Shown here: positions 7,435 through 14,599 of the stretch, piece after piece | How the letters are laid out: every line of letters starts with the position of its first letter | Position numbering within the stretch: position 1 is the stretch's first letter | Source of the DNA: BQJD01 sp965652415 | GTDB taxonomy: Bacteria; Pseudomonadota; Gammaproteobacteria; Arenicellales; CAJQKF01 | Assembly (NCBI GenBank): GCA_965652415.1 | Contig: CBFGVH010000070.1 | Span: 1-16,083 of the forward strand | Direction: 5' to 3' | Length of the DNA stretch: 16,083 nucleotides | Position numbers and translations under genes: made by a program | Notes under the pieces: generated by a model | The model's database searches: none | Seen by the model: the letters and a program-made list of their open reading frames with translations, nothing else | What the model was told of the DNA's origin: nothing

Positions 7435-8238
7435 ATGAGCGAAGCGAAGATCGACGACATCGAGCTGAAGCCGATCGACCCCACGAAGATGCAGATCGGC
7501 GACGAGGTCGTCATCCGCATGGTCAAGGTCAACAAGTGGTACGGCGCCTTCCACGTGCTCAAGGACATCAATCTCGAGGTCAACAAGGGCGAGCGCATCG
7601 TCATCTGCGGACCGTCCGGGTCGGGCAAGTCGACCATGATCCGCTGCGTCAACCGGCTGGAGGAGCACCAGCAGGGACAGATATTCGTCGACGAAATCGA
7701 GCTGACCAACAACCTGAAGAACATCGACGCCATTCGCCGCGAGGTCGGCATGGTGTTCCAGCATTTCAACCTGTTTCCGCACCTGACCGTACTGGACAAC
7801 TGCACGCTGGCGCCGATCTGGGTCAAGAAGATGTCCAAGAAGGAGGCCGAGGACGCCGCCATGCACTATCTCGAGACCGTCAAGATTCCCGAGCAGGCCC
7901 ACAAGTATCCCGGCCAGCTCTCCGGCGGCCAGCAGCAGCGCGTGGCCATCGCGCGCAGCCTTTGCATGAATCCCAAGATCATGCTGTTCGACGAGCCCAC
8001 CTCGGCCCTCGACCCGGAGATGATCAAGGAAGTGCTGGACACCATGATCAAGCTGGCCGAGGAAGGCATGACCATGATCTGCGTGACCCACGAGATGGGC
8101 TTCGCCAAGACCGTGGCCAACCGGGTGATCTTCATGGACGGCGGGCAGATCATCGAGCAGAATGAACCCGAGGAGTTCTTCAGCAACCCGCAGCACAGCC
8201 GCACCCAGCTGTTCCTGAGCCAGATCCTGGCGCACTGA
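7435..8238 (+). CDS. aapP: General L-amino acid ABC transporter, ATP-binding subunit
   Basis: AapP is the ATPase that powers AapQM. All nucleotide-binding motifs are intact in the 267 residues. They are Walker A GPSGSGKS (59-66), Q-loop Gln109 (MVFQHFNLFPH), signature LSGGQQQR (162-169), Walker B IMLFDEP (182-188), D-loop SALD (190-193) and switch His219 (CVTHEMGFA). About 28 residues precede the ABC core (MVKVNKWYGAFHVLKDINL). A comparable short N-terminal tail is, as I recall, present in rhizobial AapP. AGGA at 7424-7427, seven bases before the ATG, supports the start. The gene is the last of the operon, and a GC-rich hairpin follows at 8261-8286. Confidence 0.97.
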   Translation: MSEAKIDDIELKPIDPTKMQIGDEVVIRMVKVNKWYGAFHVLKDINLEVNKGERIVICGPSGSGKSTMIRCVNRLEEHQQGQIFVDEIELTNNLKNIDAIRREVGMVFQHFNLFPHLTVLDNCTLAPIWVKKMSKKEAEDAAMHYLETVKIPEQAHKYPGQLSGGQQQRVAIARSLCMNPKIMLFDEPTSALDPEMIKEVLDTMIKLAEEGMTMICVTHEMGFAKTVANRVIFMDGGQIIEQNEPEEFFSNPQHSRTQLFLSQILAH

Positions 8239-8260
8239 CCCGAAGCACCCTCGTCCTCGG

Positions 8261-8286
8261 CCAAGGGGTCCCTGTGGGCCCCTTGG
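8261..8286 (+). terminator. GC-rich hairpin after aapP, possible terminator
   Basis: An 11-base-pair stem (8261-8271 with 8276-8286, including one G-T wobble) closes a four-base loop CTGT, 22 bases after the aapP stop. The stem is very stable, but only TCGTTG follows, not a T-run. It may be a weak terminator or a 3' end protecting structure. Confidence 0.55.
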
Positions 8287-8306
8287 TCGTTGCGGCAGCG
8301 GGTTGA

Positions 8307-8336
8307 TTGCGGGCGCCTTCACCCCCAGACTACGAT
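8307..8336 (+). promoter_or_regulatory. Weak candidate promoter of sufE
   Basis: TTGCGG (8307-8312) and TACGAT (8331-8336) are 18 bases apart, which would place the transcription start about 45 bases before the sufE ATG. Each hexamer deviates from consensus at two or three positions. It is proposed mainly because the preceding hairpin suggests sufE is transcribed separately. Confidence 0.25.
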
Positions 8337-8387
8337 TCTCGAGGCCGGCAGCGGCCGGTCCGGCGCTTCACCGCATCCCGGCACCCC

Positions 8388-8840
8388 ATGTCCGACGAAC
8401 TGACCTACGACTACATCCTCGACGGATTCGAGTTCCTTCCCGACTGGGAGTCCCGCTACCAGTTCATCGAGGATCTCGGGCGCAAGCTGCCGCCGATGGA
8501 CGATTCCCTGAAGACCGACGAGAACCGCGTCCACGGCTGCATGAGCATGGTCTGGGTCAAGGCGGAACCCGACGCCGACGGCGCCGCGCTCGTCATCCAC
8601 GGCGACAGTGATACCTCGACCATCAAGGGCGTGGTCGCCATCCTGGTTGCCATATTTCGCGGCATGACGGCTCACGAGATCCTCGACACCGACACCGACG
8701 CCCGCTTCGACGAACTCGGCCTGTTCGATCACCTGAGCCCCACCCGCCACGTCGGCGTCTACGCCATCGTCGAGAAGATGCGCACCCAGGCGGCGGCGCT
8801 CGTGGACCAGCCCGGCACGGCGACCCACGCATCCTCATAG
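8388..8840 (+). CDS. sufE: SufE-family cysteine desulfuration protein
   Basis: SufE takes sulfane sulfur from the cysteine desulfurase SufS (or CsdA) on its active cysteine and passes it to Fe-S cluster scaffolds in the cytoplasm. The 150-residue product has the family layout: an N-terminal helix ending in the WESRYQFIEDLGRKLPPM block, then VHGCMSMVWV with the acceptor Cys51, at the same number as in E. coli SufE. TIKGVVAILVAIF and the LSPTRHVGVYAIVEKMR region follow. The ATG at 8388 was chosen because upstream in-frame codons add a low-complexity Arg/Pro-rich stretch unlike the family. The ribosome site is poor. No sufS, sufBCD or csdA lies within the window, so the partner must be elsewhere. 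SufE and the paralogue CsdE cannot be separated from sequence alone here. Confidence 0.92.
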   Translation: MSDELTYDYILDGFEFLPDWESRYQFIEDLGRKLPPMDDSLKTDENRVHGCMSMVWVKAEPDADGAALVIHGDSDTSTIKGVVAILVAIFRGMTAHEILDTDTDARFDELGLFDHLSPTRHVGVYAIVEKMRTQAAALVDQPGTATHASS

Positions 8841-8854
8841 CTACGGCGAAGCCG

Positions 8855-8935
8855 CTGCAGGAGCCTGCCTCGCAGGCGATTGGGCCGGCGGGCACGGCGC
8901 CCGGAAAGAATCACCAGCAAGGCCGGCTCCTGCAG
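8855..8935. repeat. REP doublet (REPIN-like) after sufE
   Basis: This is an 81-base element of two inverted REP-like arms (8855-8881, CTGCAGGAGCC... and 8909-8935, ...GGCTCCTGCAG) around a 27-base spacer. The arms and also the spacer (CGGGCACGGCG core) match, in opposite orientation, the doublets at the right end of the window. The flank GGCGAAGCCG just before it is shared as well, with a 5-base gap. It starts 14 bases after the sufE stop. This looks like one dispersed element, not chance palindromes. Confidence 0.85.
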
Positions 8936-9043
8936 TGCCAAGGCTCCGCCCCTGGCCCGCACACCCGTCCCCCCATGGCGCCGCCGCGACAAAAATCCTA
9001 GACTCCCGCCCATTCCTTGCACATCTTTCGACGGGAGATCCTG

Positions 9044-11503
9044 ATGTCCGAGAACCTGCCCGAGCGGGCAAGTGCGGTGATCATCGGCGGCGGCGTGAAC
9101 GGCGCCAGCGTGGCGTACCACCTGGCCCGGCTCGGCTGGCAGGACGTGGTGCTGCTGGAGCGGCGGCAGTTCGCCTGCGGCACCACGTGGCACGCAGCCG
9201 GGCTGATCGGCACCATGCGCGCCAACGAGAGCCACGCGCGGCTGTGCGAATACTCCATGTCCCTGCTCGCTGAACTCGAGGCGGAGACGGGACAGTCCAC
9301 CGGGTTCCGGCAGGTCGGCAGCCTGTCCATTGCCCATAGCGAGGCGCGTTTCGAGGAACTAAAGCGGGTCGCCTCGATGAACAACGCCTTCGGCGTGACC
9401 CGGGTCGACATGGTCACTGTCGACGAGATCAAGGCCCTGTTCCCGCTGATCGACACGACCGGCCTGCTCGGCGGAAGCTACGTGGCCCAGGACGGCAAGG
9501 GCAGCCCGGTCGACGTGACCATGGCCTTCGTCAAGGGCGCGCGGCAGCGCGGTGCGTCCTGTGTCGAGGGCATCGAGGTTACCGGCGTGACGACCCGCGA
9601 CGGCCGGGTCACCGGCGTCACGACCACCCAGGGCCCGATCGCCACCGATTTCGTGGTCAACGCGGCCGGCATGTGGGCGCGCGAGCTGGGCCGCATGAGC
9701 GGCGTCGCCATCCCCCTGCACGCCTGCGAACACTACTACGCGGTGACCGAGAAGGACGACGCCTTCACACCGGACCTGCCGGTGCTGCGCGATCACGACA
9801 AGTGCGCCTACTACCGTGAGGACGCCGGCAGCCTGCTGGTGGGGGCGTTCGAGAAGCACGCGGTGCCGTGGGGCGGCGACGGCATACCCGCCGACTTCAG
9901 CTTCGACGAGCTGACCGGCCACGTCGAGGAGCAGCTCTACCCGGTGCTCGAGGATGCCATGGCGCGGGTGCCCAAGCTGGCCGAAGTCGGCTGGCGCAAG
10001 TTCTTCTGCGGACCGGAGTCGTTCACCCCCGACGACCAGTTCCACGTCGGAGAGGCGCCGGAGCTTCGCGGCTATTTCGTCGCCTGCGGCCTGAACAGCG
10101 TCGGCATCCAGTCCTCCGGCGGCCTCGGCAAGGCGGTGGCGGAATGGATGCACCACGGGCACCCGCCCATGGACCTGTGGTCGAACGACATTCGCCGGAT
10201 GTACCCGTTCATGGCCAACCGCCGGTTCATCGAGGAACGCGTCAGCGAGACCCTGGGGCTCCTGTACGACAACCACTACCCTTTCAAGCAGTTCGAGACC
10301 GCGCGCAACGTGCGCCACTCGCCGATTCACGAACGGCTCGAAGCACACCGCGCCTGCTTCGGCCAGGTCGCCGGCTGGGAGCGCCCCAACTGGTTCGCGC
10401 CGCCCGGCGTCGAACCGCGCTACGAGTACTCCTTCGGCAGGCAGAACTGGTTCGACTACTCCGCCGCCGAGCACGCCGCCGCGCGCGAGCGCGTGGCGCT
10501 GTTCGACCAGTCGAGTTTCTCCAAGTACCTCGTGACCGGTCGCGACGCCTGCCGCTGCCTGCAGCGCATATCGTCTGCGGACGTCGACGTCGAGCCGGGC
10601 AGGGTCGTCTATACCCACTGGCTGAACGAGCGAGGCGGGATCGAGGCCGACCTGACGGTGACGCGCATCGCCGAGGACGAGTACTGGGTGGTCAGCGGCG
10701 CGGCGGTGACCCGCAAGGACCTCGACTGGCTGCGTCGTCACATCGACCACGACGCCCGCTGCGCCGTGGTCGACATCACGTCGGCGTGGGCGGTGCTGGG
10801 GATCATGGGGCCGAACAGCCGCGAGCTGCTCCAGCCCCTCGTGGACGTCGATCTCGGCAGCGCCGCCTTCTCCTTCGGCGCCTGCCGGGACGTCGCCGTC
10901 GGCCATGCCACCGCCCGCGCCCTTCGCGTGTCCTTCGTCGGCGAACTCGGCTGGGAACTGTACGTGCCGGTCGACATGGCGCGCCACGTGTTCGACCTCG
11001 TCGTCGAGCACGGCGAGCACCACGGCCTCGCCCTGGCCGGGTTGCACGCCCTTGACTCGTGCCGCATCGAGAAGAAGTTCCTCCACTTCGGCCACGACGT
11101 CGGCGACGAGGACACGCCGCTCGAGGCCGGCTGCGGCTTCGTCTGCGCGCTGGACAAGCCGGGAGGCTTCATCGGCCGCGACGCGATCGCCCGCCAGAAG
11201 GACGAGGGCTCCTTCATGAAAAAGCGCCTGGTGCAGTTCCTGCTCGAGGATCCCGGGGAGATGCTCTGGCACCACGAGCCCATCCTGCGCAACGGCCGCA
11301 TCGTCGGCCACCTGACCTCGGGCAGCTACGGGCACACGCTCGGCGGCTCGGTGGGCCTCGGGTACGTGCGCGCCGACGAGGAGATCACCGCCGAGTGGCT
11401 GGCCGCCGGAAGCTGGCAGATCGACGTGGCGGGGCGCATCGTGCCCGCGAAGGCCGGCCTGAAGGCGATGTACGATCCCGGGGGCGAGCGCGCGCGCGCC
11501 TGA
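9044..11503 (+). CDS. FAD-dependent dimethylglycine/sarcosine dehydrogenase-like protein with GcvT-type domain
   Basis: This enzyme is predicted to demethylate an N-methylated amino acid and load the one-carbon unit on tetrahydrofolate. The 819 residues have the DMGDH/SARDH architecture. An N-terminal FAD-binding DAO domain has GGGVNGAS (15-22) and Glu39. TTWHAAGL follows, with His50 at the place of the covalent flavin histidine of DMGDH. A middle linker domain comes next (about 370-430), then a GcvT-like folate domain from about 440 (FGQVAGWERPNWFA) with GGIEADLTVT and GELGWELYVP. Asp536 aligns with the T-protein catalytic aspartate. The C-terminal barrel is at about 715-805 (SGSYGHTLGGSVGLGYV). 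The start is the ATG at 9044, six bases after GGGAG (9033-9037); an in-frame TTG at 9017 is rejected. Length is slightly below the 860-920 of animal DMGDH/SARDH, which carry targeting peptides. The exact substrate (dimethylglycine, sarcosine or another methylamine) is not settled by sequence. Confidence 0.9.
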   Translation: MSENLPERASAVIIGGGVNGASVAYHLARLGWQDVVLLERRQFACGTTWHAAGLIGTMRANESHARLCEYSMSLLAELEAETGQSTGFRQVGSLSIAHSEARFEELKRVASMNNAFGVTRVDMVTVDEIKALFPLIDTTGLLGGSYVAQDGKGSPVDVTMAFVKGARQRGASCVEGIEVTGVTTRDGRVTGVTTTQGPIATDFVVNAAGMWARELGRMSGVAIPLHACEHYYAVTEKDDAFTPDLPVLRDHDKCAYYREDAGSLLVGAFEKHAVPWGGDGIPADFSFDELTGHVEEQLYPVLEDAMARVPKLAEVGWRKFFCGPESFTPDDQFHVGEAPELRGYFVACGLNSVGIQSSGGLGKAVAEWMHHGHPPMDLWSNDIRRMYPFMANRRFIEERVSETLGLLYDNHYPFKQFETARNVRHSPIHERLEAHRACFGQVAGWERPNWFAPPGVEPRYEYSFGRQNWFDYSAAEHAAARERVALFDQSSFSKYLVTGRDACRCLQRISSADVDVEPGRVVYTHWLNERGGIEADLTVTRIAEDEYWVVSGAAVTRKDLDWLRRHIDHDARCAVVDITSAWAVLGIMGPNSRELLQPLVDVDLGSAAFSFGACRDVAVGHATARALRVSFVGELGWELYVPVDMARHVFDLVVEHGEHHGLALAGLHALDSCRIEKKFLHFGHDVGDEDTPLEAGCGFVCALDKPGGFIGRDAIARQKDEGSFMKKRLVQFLLEDPGEMLWHHEPILRNGRIVGHLTSGSYGHTLGGSVGLGYVRADEEITAEWLAAGSWQIDVAGRIVPAKAGLKAMYDPGGERARA

Positions 11504-11518
11504 GACGACCGGCCGCCT

Positions 11519-14500
11519 TCAGGCTTCGCCGGCCAGCGCGGCGGCCCTGCGCCGCTCGCGGCCGGCGCGGTGAAACAGGGAGTACACCACCGGCACCAGC
11601 ACCAGCGTGACCAGCGTCGACATGGCGAGGCCGCCGACCACGGCGCGCGCCATCGGCGCCTGGGCGTCGGAACCCTCGCCGATGCCGAGAGTGAGCGGCA
11701 TCAGCGCCAGTATCGTCGTCAGCGTGGTCATCAGCACCGGTCGCAGCCGGCGCCGGCCCGCTTCGGCCAGGGCGGCGTCGGTATCCATGCCCGCGCGGCG
11801 AAACTGCCCGGCCTGGTCGACCAGCAGAATGGCGTTGTTGACCACGATACCGCCCAGCATGATGCAGCCGATGGCGGATTGCAGGTTCATGGTCGTGTCG
11901 GTCAAAAACAGCGTGAGAATCACCCCCGTTGCCGCGAATGGCACCGAGAACATCACGACCAGCGGATCGCGCAGGGACTCGTACTGCGATGCGAGCACCA
12001 TGTAGACCAGCAGCAGCGCCAGCACCAGCGAGATCGCAAGCTCGCGAAACGACTTCTGCTGCTCCTCGAAACTGCCCGCGATGATGAGGTCGTAGCCGAC
12101 CGGGCGCGGTATGGTGTCGAGCCGCGCACCGATGTCGGCGGCCACCGAGCCGAGGTCCCGCCCCGACACGTTGGCCCGCACCGTCACCAGGCGCTGCTGG
12201 TCTTTGCGCTCGATGGTCACGGGTCCCGTCCCGGTCCTCGTGGTGACGAGATTGCGCAACGCGACCAGCTCGTCGTCGGGGGTGCGGATCACGAGATTGA
12301 GAATTTCGTCCAGCGAACGCCGCTCGGCGTCCTCGAGCCGGACCCGGATCGGGTACGAGTCGCCGGCCACGCGAAACTCCCCGGCTCGCGACCCGGCGAC
12401 CGCCGTCTCGATCACGCGGCTGACGTCGCGCACGCTCATGCCGAGGTCGGCCGCCTTCTGCCGATCAACGAGTATCTCGCGCTGCGGGATGCCGGCCTCG
12501 CGGCTCAGTTGCACGTCGGTGATTCCCTCGACGTCGTCGATGGCCGCGGCCACACGCTGTGCGAGGGCGTCGAGAGTGTCCAGGGCATAGCCTCGCACCT
12601 CCACGGTGACCGATTCGGCACCCGACAGCAGGCGCTCGAGGATGAACTGCCCCTGCGGCGCCCGTACGCGCACATCGATGCCCGGAATCGCGCCTTCGAG
12701 CTCTGTCCTGAGCGCCTCGGCGATCTGCAGGTTGGAACGCTCGCGTTCGGCCGCGGGCGTCAGGGAAATGCGAATCTCCCCGCGCGCGGCCGAGCGTCCG
12801 GATGTGCCCGACGACTGCACGCTGACCACGTTGGACACCATTTCCGGGACAGCCGCGAACACCTTTTCCTCCAGCATGCGCATGCGCTCGTCGATGAGAT
12901 CGAGGCGGGTGCCGACCTCCATCTCCGCATTGACCCGCACCTCGCCCTCGTCGCTCGGCGGTACGAACTCGGTGCCGATCCACGGCGCCAGCATGATGCT
13001 GCCCGCGAACAGCGCCGCGGCGACGACGAGCGTGACCAGGCGCCAGCGCAGCACGGCGCGAACCAGGTCGCGGTATCCCTCCTCCATGGCCGCCAGCAGG
13101 CCGCGCCGCGGCCCGGCCGTGGAGTCGCCGCCGCCCAGCAGGCGCGAGCCGAGCATGGGCACGAGGCTCAGGGCGACCAGCAGCGCGCAGAACAGGGAAA
13201 ACATGATGACGTAGGCGAGCTCGCCGAACAGCACCCCGGCGACGCCCTCGACGAACAGCAGAGGGAGGAAGATCACCAGCGTCGTCACCGTACCCGCGAT
13301 CACGGCCGAAGACACCTCCCGGGTGCCCTCCACTGCCGCATCCACCGGCGCGTCGCCGAACTCCTGCCGGCGCCGGAAAATGTTCTCCAGCACCACCACG
13401 GAGCTGTCGACCATCATTCCGACGCCGAGCGCAAGGCCGCCGAGGGTCATCAGGTTCAGGGTGAATCCCGAGAAGTACATCAGCGCGAAGGTCGCGACCA
13501 CCGAGATCGGGATGGCGAGCGCGATGACGAGCGTGCTGCGAATGTCGCGAAGGAAAAACAGCAGCACCAGGATCGCCAGCGACCCGCCGTACAGTACCGA
13601 GCGGGCCACGTTGCCTATTGCGCGCTCGATGAAGTTGCCCTGGTTGATCACGGGAACCACGCGAAGCTGTGGAAAGGCCTCGTTGATTTCCTCGACTTCT
13701 TCGAGGATGCGCCGCCCGACTTCGACGGTGTTGGCCCCGGACTGCTTGCGTATGCCCACCCGCAGGCCGAGTTCGCCGTTGACGCGCACGATGCGCGACA
13801 GCCGCTCGTGGGTATCGGTCACCGCCGCCACCTGGCGCAGCGTGACCAGCGCGCCATCGCGGCGGCCGATGACGGTATTGCGAATCTGCTCCAGGCTGTT
13901 GAATTCCGCCGGCGCCCGCAGCGTGACCTCGTAGCGACCCGACTCGATCTTGCCCGCCGGCAGGTCGACGTTGGCGTCGCGCAGCGCCTGCAGGACGTCG
14001 TCAAGCGGCAGTCCCAGCGCATTGATCCGCTCCGGGTCGAGCTCGATGCGCACCTCGCGCTCGTAGCCGCCCCACGGGTCGACCTGGGCAACACCCGGTA
14101 TGCGCGAGAAACGATAGCGGATTTGGTCGTTGACGATACCGGTCAGCTCGACCGGGTCCAGGACGCTCGAGATGCCGAGAATGACTACCGGGAAGCTGTC
14201 GATGTCGAACTTGCTGACCCGAACCGGTCCGGCCTCGTCGGGCAACTCGCCGATCTCGTCCTCGATGGTGGCACGAACGTCGGCGGCGGCGGTATCCACG
14301 TCGGTGCCCCAGGCGAAACTCACCCGCACCCGGCTGTTGCCCTCGTAGGACTGCGAGGTCATCTCCACCACGCCCGGCACCGTGGCGACGATCTCCTCCA
14401 CGATCTGCGTCACCAGCCGCTCCATGACTACCGGGTCGGCGCCCTCGTAGCTGGCGCGAACGGAGATGGTCGGCAGCTCGACGCTCGGCAGAAGGTCGAC

Positions 14501-14599
14501 GCGAAGATGGGTCAGCGCCACCGCTCCCAGCACCAGCACCGCCAGCGTCACCATCACGGTAAGCACCGGGCGCCGGACGCTGGCCCGCGCCAGGCTCAC
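11519..14599 (-). CDS. RND-family efflux pump, inner-membrane permease (AcrB-like)
   Basis: This is the proton-driven inner-membrane pump of a tripartite efflux system that exports toxic organic compounds or drugs. The 1026 residues are the usual RND length. TM1 is at 11-29, a first periplasmic porter region runs to about 335, TM2-6 follow, and a second porter region and TM7-12 complete the internal duplication. In TM4, MMVDSSVVVLENI keeps Asp398 (AcrB Asp407) but has Ser399 where AcrB has Asp408. In TM10, GGIVVNNAILLVD has Asn921 in place of AcrB Lys940. Arg951 (AcrB Arg971) and Thr958 (AcrB Thr978) are present. The start is GTG at 14599, overlapping the adaptor stop as GTGA, with GAGGG nine bases upstream. 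It resembles hydrophobe/amphiphile pumps more than metal pumps, but the substrate cannot be assigned. The gene ends only 15 bases from the end of the convergent dehydrogenase gene. Confidence 0.93.
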   Translation of the reverse strand: MSLARASVRRPVLTVMVTLAVLVLGAVALTHLRVDLLPSVELPTISVRASYEGADPVVMERLVTQIVEEIVATVPGVVEMTSQSYEGNSRVRVSFAWGTDVDTAAADVRATIEDEIGELPDEAGPVRVSKFDIDSFPVVILGISSVLDPVELTGIVNDQIRYRFSRIPGVAQVDPWGGYEREVRIELDPERINALGLPLDDVLQALRDANVDLPAGKIESGRYEVTLRAPAEFNSLEQIRNTVIGRRDGALVTLRQVAAVTDTHERLSRIVRVNGELGLRVGIRKQSGANTVEVGRRILEEVEEINEAFPQLRVVPVINQGNFIERAIGNVARSVLYGGSLAILVLLFFLRDIRSTLVIALAIPISVVATFALMYFSGFTLNLMTLGGLALGVGMMVDSSVVVLENIFRRRQEFGDAPVDAAVEGTREVSSAVIAGTVTTLVIFLPLLFVEGVAGVLFGELAYVIMFSLFCALLVALSLVPMLGSRLLGGGDSTAGPRRGLLAAMEEGYRDLVRAVLRWRLVTLVVAAALFAGSIMLAPWIGTEFVPPSDEGEVRVNAEMEVGTRLDLIDERMRMLEEKVFAAVPEMVSNVVSVQSSGTSGRSAARGEIRISLTPAAERERSNLQIAEALRTELEGAIPGIDVRVRAPQGQFILERLLSGAESVTVEVRGYALDTLDALAQRVAAAIDDVEGITDVQLSREAGIPQREILVDRQKAADLGMSVRDVSRVIETAVAGSRAGEFRVAGDSYPIRVRLEDAERRSLDEILNLVIRTPDDELVALRNLVTTRTGTGPVTIERKDQQRLVTVRANVSGRDLGSVAADIGARLDTIPRPVGYDLIIAGSFEEQQKSFRELAISLVLALLLVYMVLASQYESLRDPLVVMFSVPFAATGVILTLFLTDTTMNLQSAIGCIMLGGIVVNNAILLVDQAGQFRRAGMDTDAALAEAGRRRLRPVLMTTLTTILALMPLTLGIGEGSDAQAPMARAVVGGLAMSTLVTLVLVPVVYSLFHRAGRERRRAAALAGEA

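Noticed and set aside
6451..8322. 623-codon open frame on the minus strand
   Set aside because: It lies opposite aapM and aapP, both of which have full conserved motifs, and its translation is a low-complexity His/Asp/Gly-rich sequence.
8999..9004. TAGACT as a -10 box for the flavoprotein gene
   Set aside because: The -35 position (TGGCGC) does not match, so evidence is insufficient.
9359..11335. 658-codon open frame on the minus strand
   Set aside because: It is antisense to the flavoprotein gene and has no protein-like motifs; it is a product of codon bias.
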